Positions 23,931-33,934 of a stretch of DNA of 64,000 bases are shown piece by piece (within the stretch, counting starts at the first letter, position 1; each line of letters begins with the position of its first letter). The notes below the pieces were generated by a model that did no database searches, was not told where the DNA came from, and worked only from the letters and a program-made list of their open reading frames with translations. The stretch comes from Haemaphysalis longicornis. Taxonomy: Eukaryota; Arthropoda; Arachnida; Ixodida; Ixodidae. Both the position numbers and the translations under genes were made by a program. Location of the stretch: contig CM023454.1 in the NCBI GenBank assembly GCA_013339765.2, positions 150,942,480 to 151,006,479 on the forward strand. The letters are read 5' to 3'.

Positions 23931-24669
23931 CTTTATTCCAGTTTTTTTACAGGCAAAAAAAACTGAGGATGGCAAGAAAAAAGCAGCCATTAACGACTCC
24001 TTGATGAGCCTCGCCACCCCTACATCTCAGCGTACGCAACAACACTGTGCAATTTTAAGAAAAACAATTGTCATTCTTTAGAGGAAACAAAAACAGCACG
24101 ATTAATTGCAGGAATTCGAAACATTTGTTTACAGCCAATATCTACACATCAGAAGCATTTGTTCATACAAGCATATCACGAAATACAAGGCGAAGTAAAA
24201 ACGGATACACTAGCTAAAAACGCAGTTATAAAGTTTAAAAACTTTAAAAGCAAGAAACAAGACGCTTCGGCTTCGCTACCGAAACTTTGTTCACAGACGG
24301 GCTTCCGGCTTCATAAAATGTAAGGTACTTTTCTTAGGAAGCAATGACAGTCAATTTTATATAAAAATGTATGCACACCTTATGTTACAAAGGTATTGCG
24401 AAGTGCAGTAAATGACGTGCGGGTCACGTCCTCATACAATGGCGGTCGAGATAGGTTGGAAGAATGTGCGCTAGCATACTGTAGCCATAATTTGTTCTAC
24501 ACCGTGCTAAGACAAATTTATTTGTGTTGCGAGTCGGGTACGGATTGTGATAATGTGTGAGCGTTACAAAACTCGAAAAGAAGGGGTCATTTCTGCTGAC
24601 TGCTTTCTTTTAGAAGACAGCAAATTTGTAGTCGAACATGGGGTCAATTTTCAGAATTTTATACTGCTG
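23841..24669 (-). mobile_element. 5'-truncated CR1-like LINE inserted in element A RT
   Basis: On the minus strand the 5' part (about 24669-24340) encodes an ORF2 C-terminus: FFSSFVTLTHYHNPYPTRN followed by RTNYGYSMLAHILPTYL, the pattern at the end of CR1/Jockey-type ORF2 proteins. A ~350 bp 3' UTR follows, then AATAAA near 23933-23938 and a 90-bp tetranucleotide tail, (CAAT)n on the plus strand at 23841-23930. The tail at one end and coding remnant at the other give the orientation. No clear target duplication was found (left flank CCGAAGATT, right flank AAAGGTAAAG). No catalytic RT domain is left. Confidence 0.75.
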
Positions 24670-24683
24670 GTACAAAGGTAAAG

Positions 24684-26043
24684 TTGGGGAATCATACGAC
24701 ACGTTTGCAACCGCACGAAGTAGTTTCTTCTGGAGACTTGAGCCCGACTTACCCGACAGTCACGTACCGCGTCTCTTCACACGAGCGCGAAGCCATCCGG
24801 ACTCAAGTGGACAACATTCTCACCGACGACATTATAGAGCCATCGAAAAGTCCGCGGGCTGCGCCGGTGGTACTCGTGAAAAAAAAAGGCACTTTAAGGT
24901 TCTGCGTTGACTACCGGCGACTGAACAAAATCACGAAAACGGACGTGTACCCCCTGCTACGAATCGACGACGCCCTCGACCACCTCTGCCATGCGAAGTA
25001 CTTGTCATCGATGGATCTGAAGACCGGCTACTGGCAAAACTGAAGTGGACGAGTAAGACCGAGAGAAGACTGCCTTTATAACCCCGGATAGTCTATACGA
25101 GTTCAAGGCGATGCCGTTTGGGCTGTGCACGGCGCCAGCAACGTTTCAAAGAGTCATGGACAGTTAGCTGGCCTGAAGTGGCACACCTGTCTCGTATACC
25201 TTGACGACGTTGTGGTATTTGCCCGAAATGTCGACGAACACCTCGCAAGATTGGAGTCTGTACTCGAGGCTACTCGCATGTCCGGGTTAACGCTGAAGCC
25301 TGAAAAGTGCCGCTTCGCTTACGAGGAACTCAAGTTTTTGCGACACATCGTCAACGCCGCAGGAGTCCTGCCTGACCCGGCGAAAACATCAGCCATACCG
25401 AACTTCCCCAGACCGAAAGACAAAACGGCCGTGCAAAGATTTCTCGGACTGTGCGCATACTACCGGCGCTTCGTCGCAAACTTCGCACGCATTGCCAAGC
25501 CACTCACGCGCCTGACAAAAGATAGCACCCCTTTCGCCTGGGAAAAAGTCCAAGAAAAGGCATTCCGGGAGCTGCCAAAAGGCCTGCAAAACCTTCCCGT
25601 ACTCGCTCCTTTCGACGAAACGCCGAACGAAAATGCACACCGACGCCAGTGATGTAGGCTTGGGAGGCGTTCTTGTCCAAAAGCAAAGCGGTTGCGAAAA
25701 CGTAATGGCGTTTGCCAGCCGTGGTCTGTCGAAGGAGGAGAAAAATTACTCAGCCTCCGAAAAAGAGTGGCTGGCTATTATATGGGCCATTTCAAAATTT
25801 CTCCCATACGTGCATGGAAGGCCATTCAAGGTTATGACAGGCCACCATGTGCTGTGTTGGCTCGCCAATTTGAAGGACCCTTCTGGCCGTCTTGGGCGGT
25901 GGAGCTTGCGCCTGCAAGAGTTTGACGTTACAATCGTCTACAAATCCGGCAAGAAACACACCGACACCGACTGCCTGTCCGTGCCCCCGCCGACCCACCA
26001 CCACAAGACTCCGATGAAGACAGCGCGTTCTTCGGAGTCGTGA
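24684..26043 (+). pseudogene. element A pol: reverse transcriptase and RNase H, frameshifted
   Basis: RT resumes at about 24684: VTYRVSSHEREAI, IIEPSKSPRAAPVVLVKKK, RFCVDYRRLNKITK and SSMDLKTGYWQ. A frameshift near 25043 leads to EFKAMPFGLCTAPATFQRVM, an in-frame stop, then the catalytic YLDDVVVFA box at about 25197-25225 and the thumb (FLGLCAYYRRF). The frame changes again at about 25633 into RNase H: HTDASDVGLGGVL, SASEKEWLAIIWAI, TGHHVLCWL and HTDTDCLS, where Gypsy elements usually have NxxAD-L. The order RT then RNase H then integrase is conventional for Ty3/Gypsy and differs from element B. At least three lesions make it inactive. Confidence 0.88.
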
Positions 26044-26093
26044 CTGAGAGCGACCTAGCCGCCCAGCAGCGTGCCGACCTCGGCTAGCGCGTC

Positions 26094-26995
26094 ATGAGTG
26101 ATGTCACAGTGCCTAAGGCGTTCAAGCGGAACTTACCAGCATTCAGCCTTAAAAACTCCGTCCTCGTGAAGAAGAATTTCCGCCCCGGAACGAGAACGAA
26201 TTATCTACTTGAAATCCCCGCAGACCTCCGTGACGAAATTTTGGAGGCGTGCCACGACGACCCGTCTTCCGGACATCTCGGCACAGCTCGCACTACAGCA
26301 AAAATCAAGGCGAAGTACTTCTGGCCCCCCCTTACATCCGACGTTCGGAGTTCCGTGGCTGCCAGCGACGAAAAACGCCGCCGACAAGACCTGCCGGACT
26401 TCTGCAACCGATCACCGTCCCGTCGAGGCCCTTTCAACAGATTGGAATGGGCCTTCTATGCCCGTTCCCTACGTCACGATCACAGAACAAGTGGATTGTT
26501 GTAGCGACAGACTACTTGACGCGCTACGCAGAGACTGCCGAGGGGGACTGCACAAGAAGTCGCCAAGTTCTTCATAAACCAAGTGCTGCACCATGGAGCC
26601 CCTGAAGTCCTTATCACGGACCGCGGAACACCCTTTTATGCAAGGAATCTTATGCTACAGCAACACGGATCACCGAAGAACGACGGCATACCACCCCCAA
26701 ACGAACGGACTAACAGAACGTCTGAACAAGACGATCGCGGATATCCTGTCAATGCACGTCGACATTGAACATAAGGCATCGGACGATGTGCTCCCGTATG
26801 TCACGTTTGCGTACAACACGGCTATCCAGGAAACTACGGAGATGATGCCGTTCGAGCTTGTCTGCGCAAGACTGCCGACTACGATGTTTGACGCAATGCT
26901 TCCGCATGTAGAAGACGACGATCTCAACCCCGACGTCCAAGGATACCTTCAGCGTGCGGTGGAGGCCAGCCAGCTCGCTCGAGTTCGTAAAAGGA
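26094..26995 (+). pseudogene. element A pol: integrase N-terminal and catalytic part, broken
   Basis: Begins after RNase H with the zinc-binding domain lead-in (LRDEILEACHDDPSSGHLGT, the H-x(6)-H part). The partner Cys pair near 26350 is scrambled by frame changes. The catalytic core is readable in pieces: VVATDYLTRYAET (first Asp), VLITDRGTPF (second Asp), then YHPQTNGLTERLNKTIADI with the catalytic Glu around 26720. Downstream is VTFAYNTAIQETTEMMPFEL. The sequence is cut at 26995 by element B and continues at 33584. The protein would insert element cDNA; this copy is frameshifted several times. The same segment is present in the related minus-strand copy near 45420. Confidence 0.85.
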
Positions 26996-27933
26996 TGCGA
27001 GGAGGGGAAGGAAAACCCCTCTGTAGGTTCTTGAGTAGGGTGTGTTCGGTGGCGAGTGGGGCTAGCTACAGTCGCCAGTTAATCAGACGAGGGCGCTTTG
27101 TGAGGTTACGAAGAAAACATGTATTTTAGAACAAAGCACGATGCAGAGAGACTACCAGAGAGCTAACAAAAACCCAAAAGGAATAACTAGTCTACAAATG
27201 CGACATCAAGAAATCCAAAACGCTAACTAATGTACAGAAAAGCCTATAAATCTAAACACCAGAAAAGAGCAACAGAAAAGTTCATAAACAGTTCACCGTG
27301 ACGTGGCGTAGTACTCGGGCGTCGGGGCGTCGCGTTGCGTTGCGCTGAGGGTCGCGTCGGAAGTCTCGCGTGCTGGCCCGTTGCCGATGCAACTCCGTCG
27401 CAGCTCTTCCACGAACGGCACTTGCAGGAGCGGTCGTGGCCGGAACCTGGTCACCACCAGGCGCCACGTCAGGGAAGGCCGCGGGCAGCCGGCACCCGGT
27501 AGCCGCCGGTAGACGATCTCCAGGCCGTGGTAGTTAAGGACCGGGGCACGACGCAGCGCGTGTGCCTGCCACGGGCCAGGACACTGGGGAATAGGACGCT
27601 GGTCAGGGGAGGCCTTGGCGTCAGGTAGATCCCTTTGAGCTTGGGTCCCCGAGACCCGATGAGCTCTCGATCTGCGCCTGGACGCCGCTCTCCTCGAACC
27701 GTCCTCTCGGAACTCCTCCACTGGAATGGCCGTCCTTCCTCGTTCCCGTCTGGCTCGTCACCCCTCCGTCGTGGCTGGCTCTCATAGGGCCCTCGCGTTC
27801 ACCGTCATCGGCTCGTGTGACCTGCCACTTCATCTTTTTCGGCCGTGCCGAAACGAGGACAATCCCTTCACGGGCATGTGTCCGCGACGTCGTCGTCGTC
27901 GTTGTCCCCGCCGACTGAGCGCTTCACCTTACA
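26996..27933 (-). repeat. 3' LTR of element B (938 bp)
   Basis: On the plus strand it starts TGCGAGGAGGGGAAGG and ends CTTCACCTTACA. It is nearly identical to 32646-33578, with about 15 substitutions and a few small indels. It is the 3' LTR because the element reads on the minus strand. Confidence 0.93.
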
Positions 27934-27947
27934 TGTGTTCCCCCTTT
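27934..27947 (-). other. polypurine tract of element B
   Basis: Minus strand reads AAAGGGGGAACACA immediately before the 3' LTR start (TGTAAGGTG), the place and composition of a plus-strand priming site. Confidence 0.7.
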
Positions 27948-28231
27948 AGAAAGTTTTTTCTTCCGTGAAAAAGAACTGCACAAGGAGGTGAAGAATCACT
28001 GCTGGGTGGTTGGACGGGGTAGACGTAGTTGGCATCACGGTGAACACAATCACTTACATTCAGTGACTGTCACACACACTCGCGCACTACAAGTCTCCCG
28101 TGAGTCACCACAACACTTCACGATTCGCAGTGTCATGCCACCACTAGGTACAAAAAGAACGTCGTCAAGAACACTTGGCTTGAACCCAACAACACCAACC
28201 ACTGCACCGTTACCCTATTACCTCAATTATC

Positions 28232-31200
28232 TTACTTATCTGCTGGCGGCAACAGGCGACTCATGTAATCCGCTCCTACGTTCTCGGACCCCTTGATGTA
28301 CTCTACTCTGAATGAATATTCTTGTAGAGTTAGACTCCACCGGAGAACTCGACTTTTAAGGTATTTGGCACTAGCGAGGTACTTCAAGGGCTGATGGTCA
28401 GTCTGGACAACAAATGTTGTTCTTTACAAAAAGATGTAAAATTTCTCCACGGCCCAAACTAGTGCCAGGCATTCCCGTTCGATGGCTGAGTACCGGGTTT
28501 CACGAGGCAGGAGTTGGCGGCTGGCGTAAGAAACCGGGTGCAGCACTCCGCCATGCTCTTGCATCAGTACAGCACCTAAACAACTTTCCGATGCGTCGGT
28601 GCGCAGTATAAATGTCTTCCGGATGTCCGGAGCTCTGACGACAGGTCCAGAAGACAAGGCAGCCTTCAAAATCTCGAAAGCTCGCACCCGTTGAGGGTTC
28701 CACTCGGCTTTGTCTTTCTCGTTCTTTCGGGTCATTTCAACCAAAGGCTGTGCCTTTTCAGCGTAACGTGGGATGAGGTCTCGGTAATATCCGGCAAGTC
28801 CCAAAAACGAGCGTACTTGCTTCTTGGTTTCTGGTCTCGGCGACTCACTGAGTTTCGTGACCACACCTTCCACAGGTTGTATTTTGCCTTCTCCCAAACG
28901 ATGTCCGAGGAAAGTCACAGAAGTGGCGCCCAATTCACACTTTTGTGGCTTAACTGTCCGGCCAGCAGACCGAATCCTTCCGAAAAGTTCCCGGAGAGTC
29001 GCGAGATGCTCCTCCCAGTTATTCGTGGCGACCAGGACATCATCGATGTAGTGAACAACGTTATCCATGCCCTGCAATAACAGTCTCATGAGGCGTGTGA
29101 AAACCGCCGACGCCGTCTTGATGCCGAAAGGCATGTACTTAAACTGGTAGTGTCCAGAATGCGTTGAGAAGGCAGTCTTTGACCGTGAAGCCTCGTCCAA
29201 AGGCACCTACCAGTACCCTTTGGTCAGGTCAAACTTCGAAAAAAAAAACCCTTTGTTCCGACCTCCGCAAATATAATGTATGTTCTTGAGATAGGTTCCG
29301 CATCTGCCACCAGGATGTCATTGATGCGGCGGAAATCTATGCAAACTCGATAACTGTTATCCGGTTTCTTCACCGGAACTAGCGGGGAGTTGTACGGCGA
29401 TTTGGAGGCTTCAATGATGTCGAGTTTCAGCATGTCTTTTACCTCTTTGTCCACAATTTCTTGTACCTTGAACGGTAGAGGATATTGCGGTGTGTTGATG
29501 GGGTTTTCCGTGGTTAATTCCAATTGGCACTCCAAGAGATTAGTCTTTCCTGGAAGCTCTGAGAATATATCCTGAAAATCTTGTAAGAGGTCATGCAATT
29601 GTCTCCTGTGGTCGTGATCCAGAGAATCCGAAAGTTTAACGGACTCGACTCCACAGTGGTCAGGAGCGCTGTAGTCAGGAAACCGGGATTCTGATTCTGC
29701 TTCCTCCACCACGATGAATGATGAGGTCTGCAACGCGATCTCCGGTTTTCGCTCTTCATAGCGTTTGAGCATGTTGATGCGAAATAGCTTTTTGGAGTGT
29801 CCAAGGTCGAGCCAGTAGTCAAAAGAATTTTTCTTTCCACAGACCCTGAATGGCCCCTTCCAGTGCATCAGTAGTTTGTTGTGAGTCGTTGGGAGCAGAA
29901 TCAAAGCTTGATCACCGATCTTGAGTTCTCGTGCTTTAGACCGTCGATCATACCACCTCTTCTGGGACCCCCGGGCTTGGAGCAAGTTTTGTCGAGCCGA
30001 CTCCAGCGTCTTTTCAAGCCGTTCGCGGAGGTCTAACAGGTAGCCATATGTGGTTTTCGACTCTTCGTCGAGCTTCTCTCCAGTCCACAATTCTTGAAGG
30101 ATAGTTAATGGTCCTCGCACCTGCCGTCCGTAGATGAGCTCAAATGGGGAAAACCCTGTGCTGGACTGGGGCGCCTTCCGGTAGGCAAACAGGAGAGGTG
30201 CCAAGTAACAATCCCATGTCTTAGGTTGCTCTTGGACCAATTTCCGCAGCATCTGTTTCAAAGTGCCGTTGAACTTTTCAACCAAACCATTGCTCATGGG
30301 GTGGTACGGCGTAGTGCCGAGATGTTTGATGGACAACATACGGTTAACTTCCTCCATCAACTTTGAATTGAAGTATGAGGCCCGATCTGTGAGGATCTCT
30401 TCGGGAAAACCTATCCTTGAAAAAATTTCCACTAAGCCTTCGGCCACTGTGGCAGAGTCAAAATCTGGTAGCGCTACCGCATCTGGGTAGCGGGTAGCAA
30501 AGTCGACCAAGGTCAGAATGTATCGGTTGCCCTTTGATGACCTTGGCGATATGGGACCAATGATATCGACCGATACTCGTTCAAACGGTGTATCAATGAG
30601 CGGCATGCACCCAAGTGGTGCCTTCGGGACTCTTCCTTTTGGAAACGTCCTCTGGCAAGCGTCGCATGATCGGACGTACCGCTGCGCGTGCGCTTGCAGC
30701 CCGGGCCAATAAAAGGCTTCCAACAGACGCCCAACTGTCTTCTTGATTCCCAGGTGTCCCGACATTGGACTCTCGTGTGCCAAGCTCAGTATTTGGGACC
30801 GAAACTTCTTCGGGACCACGACCTGTTGAAACACGTTGTCACTTGACATTTCGTATTGCCTCCACAGAAGTCCGTTTTTGACGAAAAACGTGTGAACTCC
30901 CGCTCGCTTGCCGGTTACGGGTGTTCCAACCCTGTCCCAACATATCCGTAGAGTCGGGTCTTTTTCTTGTTCCCGCCGAAGCTCCTGCGGGGTTACTTGG
31001 ATGACGTTCAAGGCCGCTGTGGGGCTCCTTCTGCGTGTCGTAGGTCCTTTCGTCCCCATGACGACTTGGGTGGAGGGTGCGGCACTGGCGTGACCACTAG
31101 TGTCTGCAGCCCATATTAAGTTGCCGTTTTCCCTCCACGCGGGATCCGGATCTGAGGCATCGCGTGCCCCTGGAATATTTCCCACAATGACATCATAAAT

Positions 31201-31566
31201 TGGGGTCTGCATACACCTTGCGGTAGCCTTTCCGGAGAAATAAGGCGTTAATACTTCCACAACTGGCTCTTCGACCTCGACGCTCTCCCCATTTGCTAGA
31301 GGCAACGTAGCTTTTGTCCCTGTCATCGCCGAATCGGTAACCAGGGACCTACGGACCACCAGTGTATTGCTTCCGGTGTCCCGCAACACAGAAACCTTCT
31401 TCCTGAAGAGTTCCTCTTCGAGCACAGGAAGACGAGGCCGCGTGGAGTTCTTTTGTACCGCGCGGGAAACCCTCATTTCTTGCCCCCTCTCTGGAAAGGA
31501 ATGATCACAAAGAGGACTCCCATCCCTGTCCTTCGAAGAAACGCATTGGCGTTCTGTCGGTGACAT
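28232..31566 (-). pseudogene. element B pol: protease-integrase-RT-RNase H
   Basis: The first frame (31566-29224, 780 codons) has a protease (DTGS at 63-66), then a complete integrase: zinc finger H264, H271, C301, C304; catalytic D334, D394 and E430 with exactly 35 residues between the last two; and a GPF module at 571-573 (HWKGPF). The RT N-terminus follows (QYPLPFKVQEIVDKEVKDM; YRVCIDFRRIND at about 739-750). A T-run near 29240 shifts the frame and a stop replaces the Gln of GYWQ. The frame 29206-28424 continues with MPFGI, YIDDVLVA (53-60), FLGLAGYYR and RNase H (LRTDASESCLGAVL, ERECLALVWAVEKF). A second break at about 28424 leads to TDHQPLKYLA and ENVGADYMSRLL, ending with a stop at 28232-28234. 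Integrase upstream of RT is the Gmr1-like order. Lesions are few, matching a recent insertion. Confidence 0.93.
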
Positions 31567-31599
31567 ACAGCAAGATGCCGTCTCCTTGCTGTTGGCTCG

Positions 31600-32594
31600 T
31601 TTAGGGCAAGACTTGACGGCAATCCGAACAGTACGGTTGCTTTGGCCTCGAGCGACAATCTGAGGCTTGGTGACCCAGCTTGTAACACAGAAAGCACCGA
31701 GGGGTTCTGGCTGGGTTCATCATATTTCTCGTCTCCTTTGACAACCCAGCCTCCTGCGCTCCCTTAAAACGCAGCAGGTTGATTTGATGCTGGGCTTCGA
31801 GGAAGTGATCGGCGGCCTGCGTCATTTCTGAGAGTTTCGTGCAGTCCCTTTCCCGTGGGAAGACTGCTAACGCGCTGTGGCAGTTGGTCAGGAATTGCTC
31901 CGAGACAATTAACTCTCGTACTCCGCATAGGTTTTAGGAGTACTCCCATCTCCACCCAGCGGTCGGAGAAACTCTCTAGTCTCATCGCATATTGCTTCGC
32001 CGTCTCACTGTCTTGCGGCTTGGTCTGCCGGAACCTTTCCCTGTAGCCTTCAGCCGTGAAACGGAAACGTTGCAGTAGCGCCAGTTTAGTCTTGTCATAA
32101 TCGACGGACTCGTCAGGAGACAGCCGTCTGAAGACCTTCAAAGCTTCTCCAGCTAGACACAAACTGAGCGCTGTGGCCCATTTCTCTTTCGGCCAACGCT
32201 GTCCGTTCGCCACTTGTTCAAAGCGCTTCAGGTAAGCGTCCAAATCATCACAAGCTTCATTGAAGACGGGAATGAAGTTGTGCGGATTGACATTAAAGAC
32301 GGGGCTTTCCGCAGAATGCGAGTCACCAGCAGTCGCCCCCGAGCCTGTACTCTCCCCAATTTCTGCCAACCTGAGTCTTAGTTGCAGGTTCTTTTCTTCC
32401 TGCTCGAGTCGCACTCGTGCAGCCTCGCGCTTCTGACGGCTAGCCTCTCGCTCTGCCGCCCTCTCATCGCGCGCCTTCGCTAGAGCATAGTCACCCCACG
32501 CACGCAACTCCGCCTCACGCATCCGAAGACGCTCCCCGGTGGAAACTAACTCCTGCGCGTTCATCGTACACCGATGCAGAGATACCTGTCGCAC
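31600..32594 (-). pseudogene. element B gag with SCAN-like capsid and zinc knuckle
   Basis: The likely start is the ATG at about 32564 (MNAQELVSTGERLRMREAEL). The first ~80 residues form a charged Glu/Arg/Lys-rich helix suited to a coiled coil. The capsid follows (FIPVFNEACDDLDAYLKRFE; KWATALSLCLAGEALKVFR) and then a stretch laid out like a SCAN domain: FRQTKPQDSETAKQYAMRL, FSDRWVEMGVLL, and after a frameshift near 31930, SEQFLTNCHSALAVFLRER. The second frame (31825-31601) holds the CCHC knuckle CFLCYKLGHQASDC. The proposed origin of the vertebrate SCAN domain is Gag of Gmr1-like Gypsy elements, so this agrees with the pol order. Gag would assemble the particle; one frameshift breaks this copy. 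Confidence 0.85.
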
Positions 32595-32623
32595 CGTAAC
32601 CTCTCAATGCGCAAACGCCCTCG

Positions 32624-32640
32624 TCCTGTCGCGGACGCCA
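32624..32640 (-). other. candidate primer-binding site of element B
   Basis: Minus strand reads TGGCGTCCGCGACAGGA, five bases inside the 5' LTR end. It starts with TGG as expected for pairing with a tRNA 3' CCA. The tRNA is not identified. Confidence 0.55.
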
Positions 32641-32645
32641 AAATT

Positions 32646-33578
32646 TGTGAGGGGAAGGAAAACCCCCTCTGCAGGTTCTTGAGTAGGGTGTGTTCGGTGG
32701 CGAGTGGGGCTAGCCACAGTCGCCAGTTAATCAGACGAGGGCGCTTTGTGAGGTTACGAAGAAAACGTGTATTTTAGAACAAAGCACGATGCAGAGAGAC
32801 TACCACAGAGCTAACAAAAACCCAAAAGGAATAACTAGTCTACAAATGCGACATCAAGAAATCCAAAACGCTAATGTACAGAAAAGCCTATAAATCTAAA
32901 CACCAGAAAAGAGCAACAGAAAAGTTCATAAACAGTTCACCGTGACGTGGCGTAGTACTCGGGCGTCGGGGCGTCGCGTTGCGTTGCGCTGAGGGTCGTG
33001 TCGGAAGTCTCGCGTGCTGGCCCGTTGCCGATGCAACTCCGTCGCAGCTCTTCCACGAACGGCACTTGCAGGAGCGGTCGTGGCCGGAACCTGGTCACCA
33101 CCAGGCGCCACGTCAGGGAAGACCGCGGGCAGCCGGCACCCGGTAGCCGCCGGTAGACGATCTCCAGGCCGTGCTAGTTAAGGACCGGGGCACGACGCAG
33201 CGCGTGTGCCTGCCACGGGCCAGGACACTGGGGAATAGGACGCTGGTCAGGGGAGGCCTTGGCGTCAGGTAGATCCCTTTGAGCTTGGGTCCCCGAGACC
33301 CGATGAGCTCTCGATCTGCGCCTGGACGCCGCTCTTCTCGAACCGTCCTCTCGGAACTCCTCCACTGGAATGGCCGTCCTTCCTCGTTCCCGTCTGGCCT
33401 CGTCACCCCTCCGTCGTGGCCGGCTCTCATAGGGCCCCCGCGTTCACCGTCATCGGCTCGTGTGACCTGTCACTTCGTCTTTTTCGGCCGTGCCGAAACG
33501 AGGACAATCCCTTCACCGGCATGTGTCCGCGACGTCGTCGTCGTCGTCGTCCCCGCCGACTGAGCGCTTCACCTTACA
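32646..33578 (-). repeat. 5' LTR of element B (933 bp)
   Basis: On the plus strand it starts TGTGAGGGGAAGG and ends CTTCACCTTACA, directly followed by the target duplication AAGGA. It is the 5' LTR of the minus-strand element. A CGT-triplet run near 33531-33552 is one of the few length differences from the other LTR. Confidence 0.93.
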
Positions 33579-33583
33579 AAGGA

Positions 33584-33854
33584 CCAGCAGCTGGTGGATG
33601 CCAGGCGCTACAACGTCCGACGCCGAGACGTCGAGTGCCACCCAGGGGATCGTGTTTGGGTTTGGACTCCCATCCGACGACGCGGATTAAGTGAGAAGCT
33701 TCTGCGACGGTATTTCGGACCCTACCAGATTCTACGACGTGTTGGCCAACTTACCTACGAGGTGATCCCCGATGGTGATTCCGGAACATCACGACAACGC
33801 ACGCGGCCCGAAGTCGTCCAGGTTGCTTGCTCGAAACCTTACTATGCAGTATGA
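33584..33854 (+). pseudogene. element A integrase C-terminus (continuation)
   Basis: Picks up after element B where 26995 left off. It contains ARRYNVRRRDVECHPGDRVWV and the GPY/F module RRYFGPYQILRRVGQLTYEV, and ends PEVVQVACSKPYYAV before the stop at about 33854. This is the standard C-terminal domain of a Ty3/Gypsy integrase. The same block is at 44895-45155 on the minus strand with about 90% identical residues, showing that both derive from one family. Confidence 0.9.
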
Positions 33855-33920
33855 CAGACTTTTATGTTGTTGTTCTTTGGACTGTCTTTTATTTTAGCAT
33901 CGGGTCGATGCGCTCTTACA

Positions 33921-33931
33921 GGGGGGGGGGG
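33921..33931 (+). other. polypurine tract (G11) of element A
   Basis: Eleven consecutive G just before the 3' LTR start at 33935; the related minus-strand copy shows a matching C-run at about 44808-44820. Confidence 0.65.
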
Positions 33932-33934
33932 TAA

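Larger units (their letters stand above)
26996..33578 (-). mobile_element. Gmr1-like Ty3/Gypsy element B, complete with both LTRs
   Basis: A 6.58 kb minus-strand LTR retrotransposon inserted in the integrase of element A, with a perfect 5-bp target duplication AAGGA at 26991-26995 and 33579-33583. The ~935-bp LTRs differ by only about 2% by eye, so the insertion is young. Contents in minus orientation: 5' LTR, primer-binding site, gag with a SCAN-like segment and zinc knuckle, then pol in the unusual order protease, integrase, RT, RNase H, a polypurine tract and the 3' LTR. This pol order in a clear Gypsy-type protein defines the Gmr1-like group. Frameshifts in gag and pol show that this copy is defective. 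Confidence 0.93.
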
